Positions 37,063 to 57,724 are shown, numbered from the stretch's first letter. The stretch: 64,000 nt of DNA from Acanthamoeba castellanii str. Neff (GCF_000313135.1 NW_004457702.1:550001-614000), one strand, 5' to 3'. Made by a program: numbers and translations. The notes: generated by a model not told the origin, from the letters alone.

Positions 37063-37339
37063 TTCCCTTCTCTCTCTCTCCTCTCCCTCGGGCGCCTTTC
37101 TCAATCAATCTCCCTCGGGCGCTCCTTTGCTCCGTGCTTCTCTTCTCTCCTTTTCGTTTTCGTGGTTCCCCCAAGAGATGGCTTCGTTCTTTGCCCCGGC
37201 GACGGCGCGTATCCTGGGAGAAGGCGCCACCCTTTTTCTTCTTTTTTTCCTTTTTGCTTTTGGGCTCTCCCTGGAAGCCAAGTCCTCAGGATGGCTGATC
37301 CTCCTCGCCGCTCCTCGCCGCCGCCGCCGCCGCCTCCTC

Positions 37340-39822
37340 CTAGTGGTGGTCACCCGGCTCCTGCTGCTCCAGCTCGTCGTCCTCGTGACCTGCTGCTGCG
37401 GTGTTTCCATCCTGCTCCACCTGCGTCGGGGCGTGGGCGGCAACTGGAGCCTGCTCCTCTTGCTGGTGGTGCTCGGCCAGGGCGCCACCATCACCACCGT
37501 CGTCATGGGGCGCTGCTGCTGCTGCTCGCCGCTCGTGGCGCGGGGTGTTGAGGTCCACGTCCTCGAGAAGAAGACCCTCCTCGTCGTTGTCGTCGTCCCG
37601 CTCCTCCTCCCTGGCCACGAGCAGATCCTGGCGGGGCGGCTCCTGCTGACATTTGCCTCCAAGACCCGCGTCCGGTCGCGTCTCGCCGTGATCCGCTCGG
37701 CCGCTCGGGATGACGAGGCCTCCCGCAGTCTCGGAGGCGTGCACGTCGTCGTCGTCGTCGTTGCAGTGGGTCGCTTCCGGGGAGCTCTTCTGCTGCTGCT
37801 GGTCATCGATGTCGTTGCGGTCTTGCGGCTGCAGTCGGACGGGGATGGTGGTGCCGGAGGTGGAGAGGGGCGAGGAGGGCAGGAAGAGAGCGCGGAACGG
37901 GGACGACGGGTCGGTCGAGTACTGCTTCATCATGAGGCTCAGCCGCCGCCGCTTCTCCTGCGCCCGGCGCAGCGTGGCTCCCTTGAGCCGCTCGTCGAAC
38001 TCGCGCAGCATGGCCCGCGCGATCTCCTCCTCCTCATCGGCCTGCGCCTCTTCACTGGCCGCGGCCGCCGCCAAGATCTGCTGCATGATGGCCTCGTGCG
38101 ACCCGCTCCCATCTCCGCCCTCGTCTTCGTCGCCCTCATCGCCGTCGTCGTCGGCCAGGTCCGCTTCCTTGCGGCCACCATGCGGGAAGACCAGGTCCAG
38201 GAGGGACGAGTCCGACGGCAGCACTTGCTTCACGACAGCCCCCTGGAACTCCTTGCCTGGCGCACATCACAATGGGGGGGTTGGGAGGGGGGAGGGAGGC
38301 GCAGGAGCGAGGGAAAAGTGAGGCGAGGAGCGAGCCAAGCCGCCTTTGCTGCGGAGATACGACCACGACCACGACCACGACGGGGCGGAGGGTGGGGGCG
38401 CACCGTTGATGGCGTAGAGATTGTCGCCCATCCGTGCGATGGTGAGTCGACTCTTGTGGTCAAAGTAGAAGGGCTGGCCATCGGGCAGCTGCTGGAGGGT
38501 GAACACCACGATCCCGCGCTCCTGCGCTCCCTCGACTTCCACCGACGACAGCGGAATGCCTGCGGTTGCAGCAGCCGCAGCATAGCAGGAGGAGGTCACG
38601 CGCCGCCCAGAACCACCGAAAACGAACGAACGAACGAATGAACATGCGTGTGTGCGGGCCACACCGCGCTGGCAGAGGGAAGCGGGAGCGCGGAGGGTGG
38701 GGGGCATTCGCACGGCGCACCTTCGTAGAACTTCATGCCGCTCAACCGCTCCACCTCCGCCTCTGCCGACACCTGGGTGTCCTCCTGCACGATGGTGATG
38801 ACGATGACGATGATAATATGGATCACAAAGGCGACAAAGAATGGATCAGCGACTGAGCGGACACGGACTGGCAGCAGCAGCTGGAGGAGGGCGGGGGCGG
38901 TGCGTAGGGGACGCACGAGAAGGAGAGGTTGCTCGCCGTTGAAGGTGAGGATGCCTCGGCTCACATCAAAGTCCTCCTCCTCGGGGATGGCCAACTCGAT
39001 GGTCTCTGCGCACACGCACGCACGCAGGCACGCATGCGACACAATTTCTGTCAGCGCGAGGGAGCTCCAGGTGCTGCGGCAATGGGGTGCGTGTGTGTGG
39101 TGTGCGTTGTGTGTTGTGTGTGTCGTGTGTGTGTCTTGGTGGCGGTAGTGTAGACGGCGCCGTGGGTGCGGTGTGGTGCGTACCACCGAGGAGCACGTGG
39201 GTGTCGGAGATGCGACGCACGCAGTTGCGGTTTTCGGTGTACCACGTCTCCCCCTTTTCCAGTTCGCGCAGCGAAAAGATGACACGCCCCTGCAACCACC
39301 ACGCATGAGTCCCAGAGCCCCTCCGTCTCAGCGTAGCCTCCGCCAGAAGGGCACCACCACCACCACGAAAAGCGCGACACTCACACCCACCATACCACGG
39401 ACACACTACACCAGACACAAACACACACACACATGATGGGGGAGGAGGTGGCGGGGCATGTTGGGGGGGGGGTCGCATGCCTTGCGGTGTACGTCGTATA
39501 CGGGGAGGCCGTAGCTGATGGGGCCGCTCAGCGTCACCGAGTCCACGGAGAGGCCCAGCGCACCTATCGACCCCGACAGAGAAGGCGAGGGCGAGGGCGA
39601 GGGCGTGTGGGCAGGCAGGGGCGACGAATTTATCTCCGCTGCTGGCCGCGGTGCCCGTTGCGTGGGGGAGGGCGACGCGGCCTCCTTGGCCTGCCCTTCC
39701 TCGTGCTGTGTGGTGGGGGCTTGCATCCAAACGCGCTGCCGCCTCCTTCTACTTTTGTGTGCTGCTGCTCGTGCTGCACTTCGTTTACTTGTGCCACGGA
39801 CTCTCCCTTCTGGAATGCTCAT
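37340..39822 (-). CDS. Unrecognised protein with acidic C-terminus
   Basis: The start chosen is the ATG at 39820-39822 (MSIPEGRVRGTSKRSA); an in-frame upstream codon at 39882 is GTG. Exons in order give an Arg/Ala/Ser-Pro N-terminus, a patterned region (LSVDSVTLSGPISYGLPVYD), then GRVIFSLRELEKGETWYTE, ETIELAIPEEEDFDVSRGILTFNGEQ, EDTQVSAEAEVERLSGMKF and IPLSSVEVEGAQERGIVVFTLQQ, then RMGDNLYAING. The last exon is strongly acidic and Gln-rich (EEEEIARAMLREFDERLKG; Asp and Gln runs). The central part looks like alternating beta strands, but I cannot assign a family. No signal peptide is present. Stop TGA at 37340. The apparent hydrophobic run near 38800-38880 is intron sequence read through. Confidence 0.7.
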
Positions 39823-39895
39823 GAATTCCAAGCATTCTCTACAGGCACCGCTGAAAAAATTGCGCCCACCCCCAAACGACACAATAAACTAAGAG
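39823..39895. promoter_or_regulatory. 73-base bidirectional start-codon interval
   Basis: Start codons of the unknown gene (minus, 39822) and the BTB gene (plus, 39896) lie only 73 bases apart, so the two genes must share core promoter DNA. The interval has AATAAACTAAG close to the plus-strand start and a poly-A run at its centre. No TATA box is evident. Confidence 0.55.
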
Positions 39896-42830
39896 ATGGA
39901 GCTGACCGTGGATGCCGCGGCGGCTGCTGCTGGAAGCTCCCCACCGCCGCACGACTCATCAATGCATCACCTGGTGGTGGGCAGCAGCGGCACCTACGTG
40001 GCCGAGCCCGCCTCGACGTTGACCAGCGGGGCCGCGCTGCAGGTGGTGGGGGCGGGTGCTGGGTCCACGAGCCGCAGCACGTCCCCGCGCCATGCCATGG
40101 GCGGCAGTGGCGGGGCGCCGCCCCCGCGGGGCTCTCTCTCGCGCAGCAGCAGCGGCAGCAGCAAGCGACCACAGAGCGGAGCGGGGCTCGAGCAGCGGGC
40201 GCGCTACGTGGCGCAGCTGTGCCAGGAGAAGCCCGAGCTGGTGAAGCTCAACATCGGGGGCACCCGTTACACCACCACCAAGGCCACCCTCACCCGCCTC
40301 GAGGACTCCTTCTTCAAGGCCCTCCTGGTACCACGACCGCTCCTCCTAGGACCCCCCCCTCTCTTTCTTTCCCCGCCGCACGCACCCCACGCACTACACA
40401 CCACACACCGCACACAACACACATGTTTTAGAGAGGGGGGGGGGAAACAAAGGAAAGGCACGCCAGTGGCGTTGACCCGTGGCATGCGTGCGCGTGCGCG
40501 TTGCAGGACGGGGACATTCCGAGCACGTTGGACGACCAGGGCGCCTACTTCATCGACCGGTGCACGTCCTCTTCCCCCCCCTCTCCATTTGAGCCGCATC
40601 TCACCCGTTAATATGCGCGCTGATCCCCTGCGTGTGCGGTGGTGGTGCGTGTTGTGTGCAACTCAGGGAGGGCCGCTACTTTGAGCCAATCTTGAACTAC
40701 ATGCGCACGGGGGAGCTGCTCATCCCACCGTCCATGCCCAAGTCGGCCGTGCTGGCCGAAGCCGACTTCTATTGCATCACGCCCGGTGCGCCTTGCCTCC
40801 CCTTCCAACGCGCCTGTTGTTTTGCCGTGCACCATGCGTATGGCCGCGAGCGGGCTGGTGACTGACAACCCACCCACCCATCCGTGTGTTGTGTGTCGTG
40901 GTTGTGTGTGTCGTGGTTGTGTGTCGTGGTCGTGGTCGTGTGCGCCTGCAGTGGTGGCGAGCCTGCAGCTCGAGGAGAGTGACGCGTGCGGGGGCAAGTT
41001 GTTCAACGCCCTCCTCCGCCCGTGGGATGACGTCAACCCGGTCACCTTCCTCCTGTCCATGGAGAACCACCTCCTCGCCACCTTCAAGGACGGATCAATC
41101 GAGGGATGGAGCTTCCAGGCACGGGCTCGAATACCCCCCGCCCCCAATGCTTCTTGGCCACCCAGCGACACCCTTAACGCGTGGTGTGTGTGTGTCACAT
41201 GTCATGCGTGTGTATGTCGTGTGTCGTGTGTGTCGTTGGTCGTGTCGTTGGTCGTGTGCTCAGGTGGGCGACGGATGGACGCAGGACTTCAAGGCTGAGT
41301 TTCCCGTGGCGACGGAAGGCGACATTGAACACGTGGCGTTCTTCTCGCAGGGCTCTCGGTGGTTCCTCGCCGTATTCGCCCACAAGGCACACACCTCCTC
41401 CACCTCCTCCCCCCCTTTTTTGCATCCANNNNNNNNNNNNNNNNNNNNNCAAAACCTCGTCGCCATCAACCACGCGTACCGCTCCCCCCCCAATCCTTCC
41501 ATCCTTCCGCCCCCCCTCCTCCCTCCCTCCGCGAATATTCCCATGTTTCGCCTCACGGACACGAGACGGTGTCGGGGGGGGGTGGTCGTGCGTGCCAGGC
41601 TGGGCCACGTGGCCATCCTCTCGCTCGCGTCGCTGAGCCTGCGGGTGCTGAGCACTGCCCCGCACGGCATATCGTCGGCGTGCCACGACACCCTGCACAT
41701 CGCCTCGTACTGCTGCTCGGCGGGTGTCATCTACCAACTCATGATCGGCCACAACGACAACACCTGCCTCCAAGTACCCACGAAATCCCCCGCCCCCCGC
41801 CCCCCGCCCACCAATACTCGTCTCGTGTCCGGTTTCGTCGCTGTGCGTGTATTTATTATTATTATTATACTATTATATATATAGTGCGTGTGTGCATTGC
41901 GTGTGCGTGCATTGCGTGTGTGCGTGCGTGCATTGCTAACTACTACTCCTCTCGGTGGGTGTGCGTGTGCCGTGTAGGAATTGTACAAGGACCCCAACAA
42001 CGAAGAGATCACGGTGATCGTGAACAGGGAGCAGCGCACGCTGTTCTACGGCACCGCCAACGGGACCCTGCGCCGCCTCGACTTTCCGTCGTCGGAGATC
42101 GGCGGCACCTGCCAGTCCACCCTCCTCCAGAGCGGCCACGTCCACCCCGGTACCCTCCCTCCCTCTCTCTCTCCCTCCCTCTCCCCGTGCTAGTGCCGCC
42201 GCCGAACCAGCCCTCTTCTTCTGAAATTCGCCGTTTGTCTGTCTATCCCTCTCTACCTTTACACACGATCCTACCATTTACATTCCTACATACATTTGCA
42301 TACGTACGTACGTACTTGCATGCATGTATGCGTCGGGCTTTTGGCCCGCCGAGCAGTGAAGGAGCTGCTGCCGCTGGGCAATCGCACGCTGGTGTCGTCG
42401 TGCGCGGCTGGACACGTTCGGTGTTGGAACAACTACGACGTCGCGCAGATGAACTCCTACTCCATCCCCGCGGGTGCGACCCCCCCTCTTTCCGTCCTTC
42501 GGAACTGCACAAATGATATTTCTGATGGTTTGGTTCCGTGCGTGCGTGCGTGCAGGTGCGCTGCTGATGGCGCCCTACCTGCTGCAGGCGCAGGAGGACC
42601 GTGTGCACATCTACGACGTGCTGTCGGGCAAGATGCTCCACACCCTCCACGCCGTCAACGGATCGCACGTGACGGCACTTTGCGTGTGCCACGACAAGTC
42701 GTTCTTCGGCGGGATGCTCCTCGTCACGGCCCACTACGACGGCACCCTCCAGCTGTGGTCCCTCGGGCTCCTCTCCCTCCTTCTGCGCGAGCAGCACCAG
42801 GCCTCCCCGCACCCGCCCAAGAAGACATAG
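39896..42830 (+). CDS. KCTD-type BTB protein with WD-like C-terminal half (KCTD3/SHKBP1-like)
   Basis: After an Ala/Ser/Gly-rich N-terminus, the exon at about 40230-40328 encodes VKLNIGGTRYTTTKATLTR, the start of a K+-channel tetramerisation (BTB) domain. DGDIPSTLDDQGAYFIDR, EGRYFEPILNYMRTGELLIP and EADFYCI complete the fold. Downstream exons form beta-propeller-like repeats: GDGWTQDFKAEF, IASYCCSAGVIYQLMIG, GTANGTLRRLDFP, AGHVRCWNNYD and VTAHYDGTLQLWSLG. This BTB plus propeller order is that of KCTD3/SHKBP1 proteins, which act as adaptors, some with Cullin-3. The C-terminus is SPHPPKKT, stop at 42828-42830. An assembly gap lies inside the gene, so one exon or intron near 41380-41480 cannot be read. 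Confidence 0.85.
41429..41449. other. Assembly gap (21 N)
   Basis: Twenty-one consecutive N bases occur within the BTB gene. Readable coding sequence resumes just after them with NLVAINHA, so part of an exon or its acceptor may be missing. The true gap length is unknown. Confidence 0.99.
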
Positions 42831-43074
42831 CCTGCACATGCCTGCCTGCCTGCCTGCACATGCATCACCTCGATATATATGCCTTTAGGGATGTATCCTC
42901 TTGGAGAGAGAGAGAGGATCACCACCATGGCCCCATCAGCACCGGTGGTGGTGGTGGCTGGTGGTGGTGCCAACCAACGTGACGCCTCTTCTCTCTTGTT
43001 GACTCTTTTTTGGTCCAAAGAATTAAATTAGAGACCCGAACACAACACCGGCGCACGTGGGGGGGGGCTGCCGC

Positions 43075-52301
<9,227 letters not shown>

Positions 52302-52700
52302 GGCGCGATGATGCGGGCCCGCTCCTGCTCTGGAGATATTTATGGGTAGGCGGATAAGGACGCGGTTAAAAAAAAAAACAGTTTTCCGAAGGCTGGTTTC
52401 TGGTTGGGAGAAACAAGGCGCCGATAGGCGGAGTGTTGTTGTGACACGATCCCGCATCATCACTAAGGCCGGGGGGGGGGAGTGTGTTGTGGCAGAACTG
52501 CAGTCTCTCTCTCTTTCGGAAATTGTTCGCACACAGGGCAGGGAAGAGAAAGGAGAACGGCCAGCAGCGGCAAGAAGGTCTGCAGCAAGAACTAAAGCTC
52601 TGCCACGCCGCACGAAGCGCTTTCGTAGCGGCTGCCACCCTCCGCGTGTGTCACATGCGGTGCTCCGGGCGGCGCCTGGAGTCCTCTGGCTGGGCGCGGT
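52302..52700. other. Tandem intergenic region, SNARE / ABCC
   Basis: About 400 bases lie between the SNARE stop and the ABCC start, both on the minus strand. A poly-A run at 52369-52379 is visible. No credible exon or motif was found. It should contain the ABCC promoter. Confidence 0.55.
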
Positions 52701-53513
52701 TCAGTGGATGAGCTTGCGCACCCACTTGAGGTAGACCACCTGCACTCGGAAACAGACATGATGACGACGATGACGATGGCGATGATGGTCATCCGCGCCG
52801 CACACCCTTTCTGAGTCAGCTGCTCCTCCGCTCGCTTGTGCGCCAAGAGGTCACTTGGTGAAGAAAGAGAAAACGGTGGGTACGCACGGCAGCGATGCCA
52901 CCCACGAGGGCCACCATGATGAGCAGCAGGATGATCTTGTTCGTGACCGCCCGGCGGGACATCCCCATCAGCACCTTGCGAGCCGACGAAAGGTTGTCGT
53001 TCACGTCAAATACCTGGTTGGCGTGCACCACAAAACAACACGCGCGCACGCGTTGAGTCCATGCAACGAGCTCGAGGTAAACCGAGCCGTGGGTTGGGTT
53101 GGGTTGGGTTGGAGGGTACCTTGTCATAGGCGCGCTTGAGCGTTTCACGCTGGTCTCCGAGCTCGTCGAGGATGGCAACGCCTATCTCCTCGTTCTGCTG
53201 CGCCAGACGCTGGGCGCGCGCCAGCCGGTCGCTGCTTTCGTCTAGCACGGCTTGGTCTCGCAGCAGCCGCGCTCGCTGCCCCGTCGCAATGGCCTACTCT
53301 CCCAAACAAAAACATGATTATTTGTGTTAAACAAAAAAAAACAGAAAACAGAAAAGATGGATACAACCAAATAAAAATGAATCAGATTTGAAGAAACACT
53401 GGGAATGGATGGGTGACCTCGAGGTCGTCGTCATCGTCTTGGGCTTCGTTGAGGTAGTCTCGAGAGCCCGAAAATACGCCACCTCGTCCATTGTTGAGCC
53501 TATTCAGTTCCAT
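52701..53513 (-). CDS. Short Vti1-like Qb-SNARE, tail-anchored
   Basis: Four exons give about 144 residues. The start MELNRLNNGRGG (53513) is followed by an acidic patch (DDDDDLE). The SNARE motif then appears: RARLLRDQAVLDESSDRLARAQ, NEEIGVAILDELGDQRETL with the polar-layer Gln in DQR, and DNLSSARKVLMGMSRRAVTNK, a signature of Vti1 proteins. A single transmembrane segment (IILLLIMVALVGGIAAVVYL) ends the protein with KWVRKLIH, stop at 52701-52703. Vti1 proteins mediate fusion in Golgi, endosome and vacuole traffic. Typical Vti1 has about 220 residues with an N-terminal Habc bundle; here only about 32 residues precede the SNARE exon. Either the Habc domain is absent or an upstream exon was missed, but the next gene starts 227 bases away on the other strand. 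Confidence 0.85.
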
Positions 53514-53740
53514 CTCCGCGTGGGTTGCTTCTGCTTCTTTGGATCGGCCTGCTTTTTTCTCGCGCCTTTTCTCAGTCCCCCCACTTCTTGCGGACCCCGG
53601 GTAAAATAGTCGACACCGATTCTCCGAGAGGTGAAAAAGAGCGAGCGGGGGGGTTCTACGTGGCGCCACCATGGATCTTCGTCGCCACCACCCGGGTGCA
53701 AGTTCAAGGAAGGAATAGAGAGCACAAGCACAAGCACAAC
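53514..53740. other. Divergent intergenic region, SNARE / CGI-58-like gene
   Basis: The two start codons are 227 bases apart on opposite strands, so the region is a compact shared promoter. No defined element beyond pyrimidine-rich tracts was recognised. Confidence 0.5.
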
Positions 53741-56037
53741 ATGCATGCCACCCCCCGTGCATCCCTCGGCGCCGACAAAGCTCATCCCCTCAGCGGCGAG
53801 GACGGGAGCCAACCACAGCCGCACACAGAAGCCGAGGCCCAATCCTCCACGAGCAGTAGCGGCAGCAGCATGAGGGTAGCGGCTACCACGACCTCGCGTT
53901 CCTGGTGGGGCTGGTGGGGCACTCCCGCAGCCACCACCACCACAAGCAGCAGCAGTACGGGTACAACAAGCGCTCCTACTCCTACTACATCTACCGGAAT
54001 GGGGTGGACAGGATGGGTCGGAGGCTGGTGGAAGGGTTGGCGCCCCACCTCCCCGGCTCTCCTTGCCCAAGCCGAGGCGCGCATGCTCCACCGTACGTAG
54101 GCTGCCCCTCGCCCCTCAAGCACGTCGTGCTTCTACTTCTTCTTCTTTTGTTGTTAAAATGCTCGCCCGCCCACAGCGGTCACCGCCAGGCACTCACGCC
54201 CCTTCCCCCCTCTCCCCGTACGCGGCAGGCGTGGCAGGGCGGGTCGAAGTGGAGGAGGTGGAGGTGGACGGGGAGGACGTCCACGTACCGCACACGGTGC
54301 ACACCATCCGCCTGGGCCAGGGGCCGCCCCTCGTGCTCGTCCACGGGTTCGCCGCTGCCGTCGGACACTGGGCATGGTACGTGTGTACCTTCCCCTCCTG
54401 TCCGCGTTCAAATGCGCCCGTTCCCTCTCCCGTTGGCCCTTTGTCAGAGCCCACAAACCAACCCCTCTTTCTCGTGGTGTGTGTGTGTGTGTGTGGTGTG
54501 TCGTAACAGCAACCTGGACGAACTGGCTAAGCATCACACAGTGTACGCCATCGACCTCGTGGGCTTCGGGCGGAGCTCCCGCCCCGCCTTCACGCCAGAG
54601 GTACGGCACGCCACATGTGGACATTTGTGTGTGTGTGTGTGTGTGGGCGCGACGTGCGACTAACCCGGGGTTGGGGTGGTCGGTGATGGGCGTACGGTAG
54701 AGCCCGGAGCACGCGGAGCACTTCTTTGTGGCGTCGATCGAAGGCTGGCGCAAGAAGGTTGGTCTCGACCGCTTTGCGCTCCTCGGTATGATCATTTCTT
54801 ATTTTTTTTTGTTCTTGTTGTGTCGTGTGTCAAGCCCCCCCCCCCAAAAGTAAGTGGAGATAAGTGGGCGACGCGGCCTCACAGCCTCCCAAACTCTCTC
54901 CCGTGCATCCCGTGGGATCCCCTAATCTTCCCCGCTCTCCCCGCCAAATCACGCCAACAACCGATCGGCAGGTCATTCGTTCGGGGGCTACCTGGCGGGC
55001 TGCTACAGCCTGCGGCATCCGGAGCACGTGGACGCACTCATCCTTGCGGATCCGTGGGGGCTGCCGCGGCGCACGGCAGAGGACGTGGCGAAAGCAGCCA
55101 AGATGTCCTGGCGCTGGCGTCTGGCCAAGAACATCCTCCAGAACTTCTCGCCCCTCGCGGCCATCCGCGTCGCTGGCCCGTATGGTACGCCTGCCTTGGG
55201 GAGTATGAGGCTGAGGGGCGGCGGCAGAGGCGGCTAAAAGGGATGATGATGACGACGACGACACCAATGACGAATAGTGATAATGATGACATGATCTGTG
55301 GCTGGCGCAGGACCGGGCTTGATCCACCGAGTGAGGCCGGACCTGAGCAGCAAGTGGGTGCACTACCACAAAGAGGAAGGGACGAGTGAGGTCATCCAGG
55401 AGGAGGAAGAGGAGGAGGAGGAGGAGGAGCGTGTGCCTACGAGTAGGGATGAAGCTCCGACCGCAGCAGGAGCAGCGTCTCTCTCGCTGCCCCCAGTCAT
55501 CGACTACGTGTACCACAGCAACGCTCAGCTGCCTCCCACCGGTACCCATCTACTCACACGTGGTCCCTGACCTGCGGTCGCAGAAACCGCGCCGTGTGCT
55601 GACTATGGGGCGCTGTGTGCATGCAGGCGAGCTCGCCTTCCACAAAATGATGAACCCGATTGGCTGGGCAGCCCGTCCTTTGTGTGACCGCCTCCACCAC
55701 CTGGACGCTTCCATACCCGTCACTTTCCTGTACGGGGAGGTGCGCCCCTGCCCCCCCCCCTCTCATTGGCCTTCCCCGTTGTTTGTGTGGTGCTGCTCAC
55801 CATTTCCATGTATGTGCACATTGTGACATGTGTGACATTCCACGGCAGGAGTCGTGGATGGACCCGCGGGCAGCGGTGGAAGTGATGCGTCAGATTGAAA
55901 ACCAGGCCGACATTGTGATCATCCCTCGTGCGGGGCACCACGTGTACATAGACAACGTACCCTTCTTCAACAGAGCGGTTCTTAAGGCCACGGGCGGGTC
56001 AGACCGTCTGGGAGACACCAACAAGGAGCAAGCATAA
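53741..56037 (+). CDS. CGI-58/ABHD4-5-like alpha/beta hydrolase
   Basis: The ATG at 53741 gives a low-complexity N-terminus, then WWKGWRPTSPALLAQAEARML, close to the start of CGI-58 (ABHD5) proteins (segment ends WWKGWRP and AEARML). The hydrolase fold follows: LVLVHGFAAAVGHW, YAIDLVGFGRSSRP, FALLGHSFGGYLAGCYSLRHP with an intact GxSxG, LILADPWGLP, a lid (AKNILQNFSPLAAIRVAGPYG), then FHKMMNPIGWAARPL. AGHHVYIDN has the catalytic His and the HX4D motif linked to lysophosphatidic-acid acyltransferase activity. ABHD5 of vertebrates has Asn in place of Ser, whereas ABHD4 and the plant CGI-58 homologue keep Ser, as here. It probably acts on phospho- or acylglycerols at lipid droplets or membranes (inference). 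An acidic insert (poly-Glu, near 55395) is unusual. Stop at 56035-56037. Confidence 0.9.
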
Positions 56038-57414
56038 AATAAAAAAAGCATATGTTTCTTTGGCAGCTTTGCTACTATGCTGTGTCCTCTACCTGTTGTT
56101 CTCTTCTCCCTCAACTTTAGTCCCCTGTTCTTGGCCTGCTCTGGCCAAAACATTGATAAAATTGGGAAAAAAGTGACAGGGGTACTTTTCAACCAAATAA
56201 AAAACCAGTGTACAGGATGGGCTGCTGTACAAGCAAGACAGGGAAAAGCTGTGGCTTGGGACTTGTCCAGCAGGTCTTGCCACTCATGGAGTTCAGTGGA
56301 GGTGAAGCGTGGCTCAGAGCAGTGGGAAAAAAGCTAAGTGGAGATCTCATCACCTGGAGCCAGAATCCAGGGCACACCTAGCATTGAAGGTCATGACAGG
56401 TGGAGGTTAGCCACAGAAGGAAAGATGGGTGAAGCATCTCACACAAGCTTAGCAATGAAATTTCCACAGATGTTTGACCTCTCATTTCAAAGGAGCACAA
56501 GTTTGTTCTTGAACAAGTTTGGGACTGGAAAGCATTTTCATTGCTAAGCTTGTGTGAGATTATTGTAGCTTTATAGGGCAGTTTTGAAGATTTGGGTCTT
56601 AATATTTGATATTGGCATGCTAGACCACTGCTGATAAGTGATATTGAGGGACTTGAGTTGAAAAAGCCAGATTCCATAAAAACTCAGAATGTTAAAATCA
56701 GTGTGAGATAGATTGCTGTTGTGGTGGATTTTTATCTCCAGGAATAGTACTCCAATTCTTCCACAAGCCTCATCCACAGCAGATGATTCACCTTTTCAAC
56801 TTGCTAGCTGAGGCCTGCCTCCCAAACCAGGCACTCCTGCACTCTGCTTGCAACTCTGCCTCTGGCAGCTGTGCCACTGCAGCTGTCCAGATGCTGGACT
56901 TCTTTGAGTTCTTTCTTCCACTTGTACATGTCAACAACCTTGGCTAAAAATCTCAATAAACACCTTTGGCCTACCTACTAGGATCAGTGCATGTGTATAA
57001 GTGAGTAGGTCTTCTTGTGGTTGTAAGCAAACCAGTGGACAGTCATGTTGCAAAACAGTTGTAATGTCAACTAAATTCGTTGTTTCTCCTTTTATTATTA
57101 TTCTTTCTTCTACTCTCCTTTCAATAAACATCTCTTCTACAACTTCTTGCCATCTAGTCTACTTGACTCTGTTTGATGAGTCACCCCCATGTAAAGGAGA
57201 CAAGGTATCAGCTCAAAGAATCCACTGATACCACAATGACCACTGTGGTATCATTGCACACAACAAAGAATATAACTGCAAAAAAAAAGAACTGTGGTGT
57301 AATCAGGACTGCCCCCATGAGATTCCTTCAATTTTGTGGTTACAGAACTACAAAAAACGAACTTTTGATAGCAATGGGCATTGTGCTGCACAGCATTGTG
57401 CTGACTTGTTGTGC
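56038..57414. other. AT-richer DNA without recognisable genes
   Basis: Base composition changes abruptly after the CGI-58-like stop. GC content looks clearly lower than in the genes, GTGTC-type introns are absent, and no ORF of coding quality or known domain is visible on either strand. It holds a 25-base perfect inverted repeat (56436-56460 and 56536-56560). Minus-strand open stretches such as 56931-57131 have normal amino-acid composition but match nothing I know. They could be remnants of an inserted element. Confidence 0.6.
56436..56560. repeat. Perfect 25-base inverted repeat with 75-base loop
   Basis: Bases 56436-56460 are the exact reverse complement of 56536-56560. The core reads CACACAAGCTTAGCAATGAA on the left. 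Transcripts or single strands from here could form a long hairpin. Confidence 0.9.
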
Positions 57415-57724
57415 TGGGACTATTGGGATGACACTGGGACTATTTTGGGACTATACTGGGACTGTTTTGGGACTATTATGGGACTATTATGGGGACTATT
57501 AGGGGACTGTTTTGGATCTGTTTTGGGACTATACTGGGACTATTTTGGGACTATTTTGGGATTATACTGGGACTATTTTGGGACTATACTGGGTCTGTTT
57601 TGGGACTATTATGGGACTATTTTGGGACTATTTTGGGACTATTTTGGGACTATACTGGGACTGTTTTGGGACTGTTTTGGGAATATACTGGGACCATTTT
57701 GGGACTATTTTGGGACTGTTTTTC
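57415..57724. repeat. 11-base minisatellite, G-rich on plus strand
   Basis: About 28 tandem units of GGGACTATTTT and variants (GGGACTATACT, GGGACTGTTTT, GGGACTATTAT) occur with an almost constant 11-base period. Because 11 is not a multiple of three, all three plus frames give similar 11-residue repeats (WDYFGTILGLF). This is a by-product of the array, not a protein. Confidence 0.95.

Noticed and set aside
38780..38900. Transmembrane-like run (FFVAFVIHIIIVIVITIV) in the unknown gene
   Set aside because: It lies between a GTGCGT donor and a GTGCAG acceptor; splicing in phase 0 removes it.
29591..41390. Possible GC-AG introns (CAG|GCACGC near 29738, AAG|GCATGC near 39477, AAG|GCACAC near 41384)
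   Set aside because: In each case a GT donor lies within about 30 bases in an acceptable phase, so non-canonical splicing is not needed.
56038..57414. Degenerate transposase or viral gene in the AT-rich flank
   Set aside because: Short open stretches on the minus strand have plausible composition, but no catalytic motif or family resemblance could be named.
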